The position numbers were made by a program, and so were the translations under genes. The notes beneath the pieces are model-generated. The model worked only from the letters and a program-made list of their open reading frames with translations. It ran no database searches and was not told the DNA's origin. Of a DNA stretch of 64,000 nt, positions 41,904-51,977 are shown one piece after another (the first letter of the stretch is position 1; each line of letters starts with the position of its first letter). The stretch is from NCBI GenBank assembly GCA_033297205.1, contig MU859068.1, positions 62,001 through 126,000 on the forward strand. Reading direction: 5' to 3'. This DNA comes from Pseudoneurospora amorphoporcata (lineage: Eukaryota; Ascomycota; Sordariomycetes; Sordariales; Sordariaceae).

Positions 41904-44639
41904 ATCCTTCTTCGATCTTGCCATGCTCCAGCCCCATTGCTGTAGTGATGCAATCCTCAACCTTGTCAAGTCTGACGTATACTGACCCATGTATGTGTCT
42001 TAACAGAAGGGCCGTGGTGGTGGTCGTGGCGGCAAGCGTAGCCGTGATAACAATGACAACCGCGGTGGTCATCAGCCCTACACCAGATACCCCGAGGTCG
42101 TCAAGCAGAACGATAAGCTCGAACGCTACTACAACGACCTTCTCCAGCTTCCCGAGGAGGAGCGTGAGCAGTTCTGGGCTGCCCTGAAGAGGGAGCTCCC
42201 CAACAGCTTCAGATTCTGCGGTTCCAAGGGGTACAGTCACCTTGTCCTGGCACCATCCCACTTGATGCTTACCATCTCTTCCACAGACACGCTCTCGCCG
42301 TCAAGAACCTCCTCCAGACCCGCTACATTCCCGAGATCACCAGGATCACCTACGATGGCGCCATCGTCGAGCCCCCCAAGGCTGTGCCCTGGTACCCCGA
42401 CGGCCTCGCCTGGTGGATGACCACCCCCAAGAACGTGGTCCGTAAGTTCCCTCCCTTCTCCGCCTTCCAGAAGTTCTTGGTTTCCGAGACCAGCGTCGGC
42501 AACATCTCCCGCCAGGAGGTCGTGTCCATGATTCCTCCCCTTCTCATGGATCTCCGCCCCGGTATGACCGTCCTCGACATGTGCGCCGCCCCCGGCAGCA
42601 AGGCCGCTCAGCTCCTGGAGATGATCCACCGCGGCGAGGAGGCCAGAATCCGTCACGTCATCAAGCAGTTCGGCGGTTCCGTCGACGAGATCAAGAGCGC
42701 CGATGAGGACGCCGCCCGCCTCGAGGCCGACCCCAGCGACGACGGCAGAGCTACCGGCATGCTCATTGCCAACGATGCCGACTACAAGAGATCCCACATG
42801 TTGATCCACCAGCTGAAGCGCCTCTCTTCCCCCAACATGATCGTCACCAACCACGACGCCACCATGTACCCCTCCCTCAGGATACCCAACCCCGAGGACC
42901 CTAGCAAGCCCAACTACCTCAAGTTCGACCGTATCTTGGCCGATGTTCCCTGCTCTGGCGACGGTACCCTCAGGAAGAACGTCAACCTCTGGAAGGACTG
43001 GGCTCCTGCTGCTGCCTTGGGTCTGCACCTTACTCAGGTCCGCATCCTCGTGCGTGCTCTCCAGATGCTCAAGCCCGGCGGCCGCATGGTCTACTCCACC
43101 TGTTCCATGAACCCCGTCGAGAACGAGTCCGTTGTCGCCGCCGCCATCGAGCGCTGCGGTGGTCCCGACAAGATCGAGATTGTCGACTGCGCCGACCAGC
43201 TCCCTCTGCTCCAGCGCAAGCCTGGTATGCGCAAGTGGCAGATCATGGACAAGACCGGCCGTGTCTGGAACAGCTGGCAGGAGGTTGAGGAGCACACCAA
43301 GTCCACTGCGGACGGTATCGCCCCCAGCCGTCTCGTCGAGTCCATGTTTCCCCGTCCCGAGGACAGCATTTGCGCCCATCTCCCTCTCGAGAGATGCATG
43401 CGCGTCTACGCCCACCAGCAGGATACCGGTGGTTTCTTCATCACTGTGCTTCAGAAGAAGGCCGAGTTTAAGGCTAAGCCCGAGGAGATCAGGCCGAAGG
43501 AGAAGAAGCAGGCTCCCAAGCGCCCCTTGGAGGAGGCTGAGAACACTGAGGAGGCTAAGAAGCAGAAGACTGAGGCTGATGAGGCTGCCAAGACTGAGGA
43601 TATTGTGATCGACGAGGCTCCCGCTGCTCCCATCGAGGAGGTCAAGGCTGAGGAGGTTGCCCCCGTTGGGGAGACTCTTGCTACCGAGGAGCCCGCTGTC
43701 AAGGAGGAGGCTTCCGAGACCCCTGCTGAGACTCCCAAAGAGGCTCCCAAGGAGGGTGAGGCCCAGCCAGAGCGCAAGCAGAAGCAGCAGGGTCCTTATG
43801 AGGAGCCCTTCAAGTACCTCCCCGCCGACCACGAGGTCATCAAGAACATTGCCGACTTCTACAAGATCTCTTCCCGCTTCCCCTCGGATCGCTACATGAT
43901 CCGCAACGCCACGGGCGAGCCCGCCAAGGCCATCTACTACACCAGCGCTCTCGTGCGTGACATTCTCGTCATGAACGAGGGCCGTGGCGTCAAGTTCATC
44001 CACGGTGGTGTCAAGATGTACGTCAAGCAGGATGCTCCTTCGGCTGAGGTCTGCCGTTGGCGCATTCAGTCGGAGGGTATGCCCATCCTCCATGGCTACG
44101 TCGGCGCCGAGCGCGTCGTGGTGCTCAAGAAGAAGGAGACGCTCAAGAGGCTGCTCATTGAGATGTTTCCCAAGATCGCCAACGGCGAGTGGGAGAAGCT
44201 GGACGAGATTGGCGAGCGCGTCCGCGACTTGGCTCTCGGATGCTGCGTCCTCCGCGTTGAGCCTGATGGCACCGACCCGGAGTTCAACGAGCACATGGCT
44301 CTCCCTCTGTGGAAGAGTTTCCAGTCTTTGAACCTCATGTTGCCCAAGGAGGATCGCAGTGCGATGTTGCTCCGTATTTACAACGATACCACTCCCTTGA
44401 TCAACATGGGTATCAAGAGGGATGCCCCCAAGGAGGGTGATGCCGAGGCGAAGAAGGAGGGCGAGGAGGAGGAGGTTAAGGCCGAGGAGACGGAGACCCA
44501 GACCCCTGTGGATGTCAAGGTTGAGGAGGCCCCCGTGGAGATGCAGACTGATGTCTCTGTTCCTGTTGAGGGTTCCACTGCGGAGGTTAAGGATGCCGAA
44601 GGCGATGTCGCTATGAAGGAGGAGGAGCCTACTGCTTAA
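41829..44639 (+). CDS. trm4: tRNA (cytosine-5-) methyltransferase Trm4/NSUN2-like
   Basis: Three exons, 41829-41852 (24 bases), 42007-42230 and 42287-44639, give 866 residues with phases 0 and 2. The enzyme transfers a methyl group from S-adenosylmethionine to carbon 5 of cytosines in tRNA, in the nucleus. After an Arg/Gly-rich start (MGRGGNFRKGRGGGRGGKR) comes the NSUN/RsmB core. It has the SAM-binding motif DMCAAPGSK (about residues 180-188), the catalytic loop DVPCSGDG with Cys305, and the release cysteine in STCSMNP, Cys355. All key residues are present. The C-terminal half holds an acidic Lys/Glu/Ala-rich linker (residues about 470-580), an NSUN2-type C-terminal domain and a second acidic tail. 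Intron 1 carries a 25-base T run. Codon bias is strong, so the long antisense frame here is an artefact. Confidence 0.94.
41879..41903. repeat. poly(T) run in trm4 intron 1
   Basis: About 25 consecutive T lie within the first intron, some 100 bases ahead of the 3' splice site at 42006. The exact length may be a sequencing estimate. Confidence 0.85.
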
Positions 44640-45160
44640 GCTTGACTTTGTTGCAAATGGTTGCAAATTTCTTGTTCTGGGTTGACAAAAGGCGTAATTT
44701 TCTGGCATAACAAAAAGCATTCTGACGTCTACATATTAGATAGAGAGGGATTTTCTTTTTAGCTGAACCGGTTGGTTCTTCATAGGTTCTTTTTTCACTG
44801 GGGAAATGAAAGCATTTATTGTTTAAACAAAATCGAGTTTTGGTGATTGGAAATCTTGAATGTTGTTCTGATGTGCTTGCCAAACGGGGTGATGGGATGT
44901 CGTTGTGAGGTACATGGAGGGTACATAATAACAGGTCAAGGTCCCGTGCGTAATGAAGTATTGAACATGTACCTTGCAGCTATGTACATGCAACGCATGT
45001 CGCGTCCCGCAACGCGTGTGCTCAAGCATCTTCGTCAACTACAAACACCTTGATGGCCATGAATGTGGAAGTATTGTACGGCAACATAGACTTCCTTTCA
45101 CCACTTGGGTCTTACCTGAAGGGAATCTGATGCATTGCCCCGACCTTGATTAATTGAACC
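44640..45160. other. spacer between trm4 and eed
   Basis: These 521 bases hold the trm4 3' region and the eed promoter. There is no further gene that I can support. Confidence 0.6.
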
Positions 45161-47352
45161 ATGACAGCGATGCCCTCCAATAAGCCCCCATCCTCGAATG
45201 AGTGGGATTTGCCCAAGCTGAGGGCTTCCATCAACTTTCAGGTATGACACTTGAGTTAAACCAAAGATGAAAGCCCCAAACTGACAAGCGCCTCGAAAAA
45301 CGTTAACAGGACGACTGGAAAGATCCCGTTTCAGGAGAATCGATAGCACACGGTAAGTCGGCGTCGCATCACTTGCCTCACTTTCGTCCATTTGCAAACC
45401 CAAGAGCTCACGATGGGTGAGACGTCGACTAACAAGACTTGCACAGAATTCTTCGACGTCAAGTTCTACCCGTATAACCCGCCCGGCGCACCGCCAATAT
45501 TCGCAATCACGAGTAAGAAGCATGTACGTTTGATTCACCTATTTCATAATTGACTCTCACGTGTAGGACATCAACATGCTAATTAGTAATCCTAGGTAAT
45601 CATATGCCGCATCACTCAAAACGCAGACAGCAGTACCAATCCTGTCGAGGTGTTGAAGCTTATCAGGGATGATGATGTGAGTATCTCTTTCAACTGTTCT
45701 TGTACGGTGGTGGAAATGCTGATGCGGTGATTATAGGAAAACGCAGCAAACTGTTCCTGCTGCTGGTCCAAAGACTTGGAGACTGGCCAACCATGGCTTT
45801 GTATAGCTGGAGCAGATGCAAAAGTCAAGGTTTACGATGTGAAAGAGGGCAAGTTAGTCAAGGTGAGTCTCATGACACATGCCTGAACTAGTTCAGAATA
45901 TTGGGTATGCTGATATAATAACAGACCCTGGTAGGCCACGGCGGCGGCATAAACGACCTCGTCACCTCCCCGCTGGTCCCCTCTCTCATCGCCTCCTGCT
46001 CTGACGACACCACCGTCCGCCTCTGGTCCCTCTTGCCCATCCACTCTGCGCAGCCCTGCATGTTCATCTTGGGAGGCGACGCACACATCTGGGATCTTTT
46101 GAGCATCTCCTTCCACGACACGGGCCGCTATCTCCTGTCAGCAGGCCACGACCAAACCATTAATCTCTGGACCATCCCCCCTTGTCCCAAGGACCATGTC
46201 ACTCACCCACAGGTCATCCACTACCCGCATTTCTCGACAAAAGAAATCCACAACAGTCTGGTGGATTGCGTCAGCTTCTTTGGAGACCTGATTTTGAGTA
46301 GGGCGTGTTGGGAGGAGACCATAGTCCTCTGGTCCATCTCCGGTTTTTCGTCGTCCTCCCCCTCTGCCCCTTCCTCCTCCCCCCATCCCTCTCCCTCTCC
46401 CTCTCTCCTCCTTCCCGACGACGACGACAACGAAAACCCACCAACAACAACACTGCCCCTAGAAACAGCCCCAACAACATTCGACCCCTCCAAGCTGACG
46501 AGGTCCGCATTCTGGCAAGCCCCGGATCTTTCTCCGGCAACCCGCCCCTCGTACTTCACTCGCCTCGTGCAATTCAAAACCGTCGATTGCAAAGGGCAGT
46601 TCTACCTGCGCTTCAAAGTACTCCATGCAAGAGGGAAACATCCCGTCCTGGCCTTCTGCAATGCCAAGAACAAATTCATGTTTTGGGATCTGAGCCGGTT
46701 GGGATCCTGGAACCGCTTCAAGCAACAAGTAAAGGAGGCCGACAAAGAGGATTTGTGTCCGGTGCAACAGCCGGGGTGGATGCCCGCTAGAAAGGCTCCC
46801 CGAAAAACGGCGGCGACGGATACTGCTACTGCTACTGCTGCTGCTACTGCTACTGCTACTGCTGCTCCTGCTACTGGGCGCGCATCAGGAAGACTGGGTA
46901 CCGGGACGTCCACTAGTCCTGATCCTGAGACTTTGCTTTCTGCTGCTGCTGCTGCTGCTTCTGCTGGTGGTAGTGCTGCTGGGAGTGGGAGTGGTAGACC
47001 AGGTTCGAGCTCGCGCGAGAGACCGGGCTCGAGGGGATCTACTGCCACCAACACCAAGGCTACGGCCACCGCCGCTACTGCTACTGCTGCTGCTGCTGCT
47101 GCTGCCGATACGGCAAACAGACCCACAGGCATCAGACTAGGAGGATACACCCAGAAGCAAATCGACGAGTGGAACGACCAGTGCGATATAACAGACTCGC
47201 ATAACGAGATCAAACCGCATAAGACGGTCATGGTGGATGGCAAGGGACAGCATTTCGTGGGGAGACAGGTGGCGTGGAGTCCCGAGGGGGATTGGTGTGT
47301 TGTGGTGGGAAACTCGAATCGGGCCATGATTTTTCAGAGGTGGGGGAAGTGA
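45161..47352 (+). CDS. eed: EED-like WD40 subunit of Polycomb repressive complex 2
   Basis: EED reads trimethylated H3K27 and activates the PRC2 methyltransferase; in Neurospora it works with SET-7 and SUZ12 to mark facultative heterochromatin. Six exons fit, 45161-45241, 45310-45352, 45447-45523, 45596-45676, 45737-45862 and 45925-47352, with phases 0, 1, 0, 0, 0, giving 611 residues. EED-specific stretches include FFDVKFYPYNPPGAPPIFAI, LVGHGGGINDLVTSP, DDTTVRLWSL, the histone-pocket region LLSISFHDTGRYLLSAGHDQ, and PHFSTKEIHNSLVDCVSFFG, close to the animal sequence. The C-terminal blade ends VAWSPEGDWCVVVGNSNRAM. Two low-complexity insertions break the propeller: a Ser/Pro/Asp-rich one at about residues 271-325 and an Ala/Thr/Gly-rich one at about 427-533. 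Only the final exon is a long open frame, so single-frame prediction would miss the first 136 residues. Confidence 0.92.
46800..47110. repeat. GCT/ACT trinucleotide-rich tract inside eed
   Basis: This tract contains repeated runs of GCTACT and GCTGCT coding for Ala and Thr, with Gly/Ser-rich spacers. It encodes the loop at about residues 427-533 of the EED-like protein and keeps the frame open. Such tracts readily change length between strains. Confidence 0.85.
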
Positions 47353-47579
47353 AGATGTAAAGTGAGGGAAAGGGATGAGATGATGAAAAGGGGGATTTGG
47401 ACATTTGTTAAAAAGGAAAGGGGTATAGATGATTTGAGAGAGAAGTGTTTGATGGTTTTGGGAGCATAGATAACAAGACTTGATCAGATGGCCATGGCAT
47501 ACATACATACTTATCTTGTATTGGCCGGTCACGCTGCTTAAGGTATTCAACATCAGCTTCATGGACTAATAATCCCAGC

Positions 47580-49154
47580 TCACCTCAAGGGTAGAGAAAA
47601 CATACCTCTACCTCTGTCCTCCTCTACATCACCATCCTCACCATCCCCACTAATCAAGTCCAAAATCCACTCATCCCCCTCCTCCAACTTCCCCCCTCTC
47701 ATCTCCCTCATCTTCATAAACAACACCCTCGCCCTATCCCTCTCGGTCTTCTGTGCCCTCCTCCCCTCTTCCTCCATAATCCTCTCCTCCACCCCCTTCT
47801 CTTGTTGTAAAGCAGGCTCGGGCACCGACAAATCCCCCACATAGAGCGCCACCATGGCTCTGAGTCTCAACATCTCTCCATCTTTATTGTAGGGCGTATT
47901 TTCCATGACGGCATCCATCCGTCTCGCCACGTCTCGCATTTGTTCGAGAGCTTTTAATCTCAAGTTTTCTTTTTCTTTTTGTCGTCTGATTTCGGGGCGG
48001 CGGCGAGTGCGGCGTGAGTCTTCTTCTTCTTCTTCTTTTTCTAGTTGGGAGCGGTAGAGGGAGTGGACATTATCCAGCTCCCTGTTGACTCGGTGGTAGG
48101 ATGATGGGGAGGGTGGTGAGGATCTCAGAGGATCAAGTGCTGGCTGGCCGAATCCGTCGAGTTGCATTTCGTCTCTGCCGAACCTGTCTTCGTCGTCGTC
48201 TTCCATAGGGTCGAGTGGTTGTCTGTCGAGTTCTTGGATCCCGTATTGATGTTCCGCGAAACAAGCCTCCATCTCGAACCCGAACAGCGCCGGGTAGAAG
48301 TCTAACGCACCCATTTTGTTCGGATGCAACCTACTCCAGGGGTGCAAGTTGATGAGGGTTTCGTAGTAAGCCCTCACCTGGTCGCGATTCTTGGCCGCGC
48401 GCAGCAAGCGTTTCCGCTCCCGACCTTCTTTTGAGTCTTGGCCGTCTTCCCCTTCATCATCATCATCACCCAATCCACCTTCCTGCTGCGTCCCATGCCC
48501 ATGCCCATCCCCAAACAGGTCCCTTGAAAGCGCTGCCTCCCTATCCTCCCCCGCCCGCATGAGGATCTCAGCACCCAGCTCCCAAAACCCGCCAAACCGC
48601 AAATCCACCTTGTGGCCATTGACGTCCGCCCTAATCAGCAGACCAAACGCTCTCCTGGCCAAGGTTATATCCCCCTCGGCCAAGCAGCGCTGGATGATAG
48701 CCACCAGCGGGCCGACGCGCGATTGATGCGCTTTGTGGAGTTTGGCGGTGCTGCGGACGGGGTCCCGCTTGGAGCTGGCATAAGGCTTGCCGGTGCTGGT
48801 GACTGAGATTGAATCGGGGTCGGTGGTCCATCCGTCTGTGGCGGTGCCGGCGTCGGTGGCTTGATCATAGGTAGTGGAGGCGAAGCTGTCGCGGCGGGAG
48901 CGGGAGCGGGACCGGGAGTAAGGGCGAGAGTGGGATGAAGTGGGTGAAGAGGGGAGTGGTCGGTGGGGGAAGTCGGGATAGATGGAAGATGGGAGGGGCG
49001 CGTCGGAAGAGTGACCGGCTGGAAGAAATTGTTTGAGGGTGGAAGGGGGGTGGGAGAGGGGGTTGATGATGGTTGAGGAGGAGGGGGCTGTTGAGTAGGT
49101 GGTTGAGGTTGTTGAGAGGGCGCGTTTGCGCTTGGTTGGGGAGCGAGGTTCCAT
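47580..49154 (-). CDS. rrn11: RNA polymerase I initiation factor Rrn11-like
   Basis: Rrn11 is part of the core factor that recruits RNA polymerase I to the rDNA promoter. I take the start at MEPRSPTKRKRALS (49154), giving 524 residues; the frame is open 33 codons further up to 49253 but that part looks like leader. The family core is the TPR-like helical region: HQSRVGPLVAIIQRCLAEGD, ITLARRAFGLLIRADVNG, VDLRFGGFWELGAEILMRAG, then YYETLINLHPWSRLHPNKMG and LDFYPALFGFEMEACFAE. This is the fungal RNA_pol_I_TF pattern. The N-terminal 120 residues are Ser/Arg-rich with a nuclear-localisation-like KRKR. An acidic and basic coiled segment follows the core (EKEEEEEDSRRTRRRPEIRR). The assignment is by pattern memory, and the family diverges quickly. 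It is convergent with eed, 227 bases apart. Confidence 0.75.
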   Translation of the reverse strand: MEPRSPTKRKRALSTTSTTYSTAPSSSTIINPLSHPPSTLKQFLPAGHSSDAPLPSSIYPDFPHRPLPSSPTSSHSRPYSRSRSRSRRDSFASTTYDQATDAGTATDGWTTDPDSISVTSTGKPYASSKRDPVRSTAKLHKAHQSRVGPLVAIIQRCLAEGDITLARRAFGLLIRADVNGHKVDLRFGGFWELGAEILMRAGEDREAALSRDLFGDGHGHGTQQEGGLGDDDDEGEDGQDSKEGRERKRLLRAAKNRDQVRAYYETLINLHPWSRLHPNKMGALDFYPALFGFEMEACFAEHQYGIQELDRQPLDPMEDDDEDRFGRDEMQLDGFGQPALDPLRSSPPSPSSYHRVNRELDNVHSLYRSQLEKEEEEEDSRRTRRRPEIRRQKEKENLRLKALEQMRDVARRMDAVMENTPYNKDGEMLRLRAMVALYVGDLSVPEPALQQEKGVEERIMEEEGRRAQKTERDRARVLFMKMREMRGGKLEEGDEWILDLISGDGEDGDVEEDRGRGMFSLPLR

Positions 49155-49755
49155 GGGGTGTATGACTGAGAGGATTCGATTCTTTGCTGGGTTCTGTAAA
49201 GAATTTGAGGTTGGTGATGGTTGTGGTTGATTTGGGGAGGATTTGTTGATCAAGTGAAAGAAAACTCAATCGCAGAATCTTGGGTTGGTCAGCCCCGCCA
49301 TGTGAACCGTGCATTAACCTTTGGATGACTTGGGAAATAAACGGAAACACAGAGGATCTCCTTTGGTTCCAACACAAGAATCCCTTTCTTTGTTTGTTAA
49401 GGAGCTGTTAGAGGTTTGCTTTATTTTGGTTGAATGGTTTGCAAGACGGGTCTGGGACCCACTCGGCGATATAGCATCCTCAGTTATGCCATAACACTAT
49501 GTCACCCAAATAGAGACGTTGTTACTTGTTTTCACATGCTGTTCAACCATGAAGCTGATGATGATGCAAACCTCGACACCCCGGGAGGACGTTTCATTCC
49601 CGCCTGCCAAAGTCTATGATTATATACATTTCCCGGCGTGGTATTGGTACAACTGGCTGGGTTTCGTTCCCTTTCTCATAACGCTCGTAAAGCAACTGGC
49701 ACCTTTTAGCCAGAGTGGTCCTGTGATCCCATGCTCCATGTCTGTCGATATTTGT
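49155..49755. other. spacer between the complex I gene and rrn11
   Basis: These 601 bases lie between two minus-strand genes and hold the rrn11 promoter and leader plus the 3' region of the complex I gene. I see nothing else. Confidence 0.6.
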
Positions 49756-50808
49756 TTACTGCTTGCGCTCAAAGTAAGTCCATTGACCCTCTGGCGCCTG
49801 CTCCTCAAGAGCCTCCCAACTGTGACGGGTTAGTCCACCTGACCAACAGTATGATGCTCAAACGAGACAAGACTTACGGCTTAGCCTTTGCCATGATATC
49901 CACGAGCTTAAGCTCACCCTCGGCAACCTGAACAACCTCCTCAATCAGACCAGAACCAAGCCTGGCCTCCATCTCAGCGATCCTGTACGAAAACCACCAC
50001 ATGTCAGCATATTTTCTTGCGAGGCATCCAGCACCAGGAAGAACACGCACTGTTCAGCGCTCAAAGGCGGCTCCGACTCCCACTCGACGGGGCTCTTCTC
50101 CGCAACAATACCGCCCGCCTTGATAGCGAGTTCCCTGAAAAACGTGCGAAAGGCATCGGGGTCCTCCTTCTCCCAGTTCGCATAAAGCTCGTGCAGTTTC
50201 CTGTCAGCCGTGCGAATGGCATCGGGGTCCGCCTCCCTGTTCGCAGAAAGCTCGTGCAATTCCCTGTCAGCCGTGCGAATGGCATCGGGCAGCTTTTCAA
50301 CCTCTTCCGGCCCGAAAGGGACGGTCACTTTCTCGTCGCCAGTCTGAACCCAGGAAAAGTGTGGATCGAGAACGGCACCATCCCACTCGACGTCGCGCCA
50401 GTCCCGCGGGGTGAGCATCTGGCGGATGAAATAAACGCGGCCGTCAGGGCCCTCAGCTAGGCGGGCATGCTGGCCGTCGAACTGGCGGGCGGTGAGGTCG
50501 CCCTTGTGCTTCTCGAGCAGCTTGCGGGCGCGCTCCTGCCAGGCGTCGTAGCCGTCGGGCACAAACTGCTCGACGATGGCGAGGCGGTGCTTGGTCACGG
50601 CCTCGGCGGACTGGCGGTACAGCGAGTGCTCGGGGATCTGCTTGAGCTTGTCGAGGGTGTAATTGTAGAGGTACAGCAGCGCCGACCGCGGCGACGGGTG
50701 GGTGCCGAGGCCCGTCAGGCCCGTCGGGGAGCCGGGCTTGAGGAACCGGGTCGACGGGCGGACCGTACCCGTTGCGGCGGACGCGAGCAATCGGAGTGCC
50801 GCGCGCAT
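49756..50808 (-). CDS. nuo29.9: mitochondrial complex I subunit of the 29.9 kDa/NDUFA5 type
   Basis: This is an accessory subunit of the peripheral arm of NADH:ubiquinone oxidoreductase in the mitochondrial inner membrane. Three exons, 50054-50808, 49878-49982 and 49756-49819, with phases 2 and 2, give 307 residues. The presequence is MRAALRLLASAATGTVRPST. The ETC_C1_NDUFA5 core follows (LYLYNYTLDKLKQIPEHSLY, QSAEAVTKHRLAIVEQFVP, YDAWQERARKLLEKHKGDL). The fungal C-terminal extension ends IAEMEARLGSGLIEEVVQVA...PEGQWTYFERKQ. Residues about 175-235 contain two 21-22 residue repeats (PDAIRTADRELHEL and PDAIRTADRKLHEL) and a third degenerate copy (PDAFRTFFRELA). The DNA repeat is in frame with periods of 63 and 66 bases. 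Reading only the first exon to its stop would give a wrong C-terminus. Confidence 0.92.
50144..50293. repeat. in-frame 63/66-bp tandem repeat in the complex I gene
   Basis: The word GTGCGAAWGGCATCGGG recurs at 50144, 50210 and 50273, with the intervening CTCGTGCA and CCTGTCAGCC shared by the two best copies. It codes for the repeated helix PDAIRTADR. Confidence 0.85.
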
Positions 50809-51977
50809 CGTGAATGGGTGAATGTCTCCCGAGTGTCGACTTGTTGACTGACTCGGGTCCGGTGGGGTGGAATGTGGGTTGTCGAGGGGACGAGGCTCCA
50901 GAGCGGGAATAGGTCCAGAAAGGTGGACCGGGATGCCAGAGGTACACAGCGCCTGGCATTGATTGATGGACGTCAGAGCTTCGGTGCGGTGCAGTGATTT
51001 GGGCTACTCATGTGATACGGCACGTGCAGCTATAGCTCGATGTGACATCCTATTGGCCAATGCCACCAATGCCACCATCAAAATTGAGCAGACACTTGAT
51101 TGCACACAGGAGCTACAGCGGGATAGCTGATGCCTTGTTCGTTTGCATAGAGCTTAGTTTCAAACGTCTTGTCAACTATCACTCCGCGGAGATGTCTCGC
51201 TTCATAAACACCACTTCAACACTTCTCACGATGCACACAAAACGTCATCTGAACGCTTTCCTTTCATCACTACGCTATTACTCAAAAAACCAACACATCC
51301 TCATCCTCCCACCCCATGGGTCCACAAAGCAACACCATCGTCTCGCCCCTCCCACCTCTCTTTCCAACATCTTCCCACCCAACCTGCCCCTCAACCCTTT
51401 CCACTCCTCACCCGGCCTACGAAAAAAAGCTTAAGAGGTCTAGATAGCTGGATAGATAAGGTTTTTTCTCAGATGAATGAATGGAACACAATGTCTTGGC
51501 AAATCAGATTTCGTTGTCTTGTGTTGTGTTGTGTGTCAAGTGTTAATGGAAGGCAACTAAAGCAAGCAAGCACGCAAGGTTGCGTGCGCTGTGCGGTTGC
51601 CGGTTGAGATAAAGAAACAAACACAGAGAGAGAGAGAGAGGCGCTCTCGGATATCCATGGTTCGGTCTCTCTACCCGGATTCCCGCTGGGGGGTGGCGGA
51701 AAAGAGCATCTCCGGATGATGAGATCTTACAAGTAGCTACCTAGATACTCCAGTTGGGATGAACCATGAACATGGACATTACTCCCATCTTTTAACGGTT
51801 CGCTCTCTTCTGATCCAATTCACCAAAGTCGTCAACACTGTCGAGTATAATGCTTCGTCACAAAGTTATTCTCCTTCCTTGATGAGTGGTATCACGATAA
51901 TAATGCCCCTTTCTTTCCTCCCTTTCTTCTTCTTCTCTCTCCCTCTACCCTACGCACACAACCCAATGCAAACATCA
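50809..51977. other. spacer between GCP2 and the complex I gene
   Basis: This 1.2 kb spacer lies between two minus-strand genes. A plus-strand frame at 51042-51434 (130 codons) is open but has no motif or clear start and ends in Pro/Ser-rich sequence, so I do not call it. A short (GA)n run lies near 51625-51640. Confidence 0.55.

Noticed and set aside
42237..44720. 827-codon minus-strand open frame opposite trm4
   Set aside because: It mirrors a gene with extreme codon bias; the translation is Leu/Gly/Val-rich filler without motifs, and the plus strand has all catalytic residues of Trm4.
51042..51434. 130-codon plus-strand frame upstream of the complex I gene
   Set aside because: It lacks motifs, ends in Pro/Ser low-complexity sequence, and can be explained as random frame in promoter DNA.
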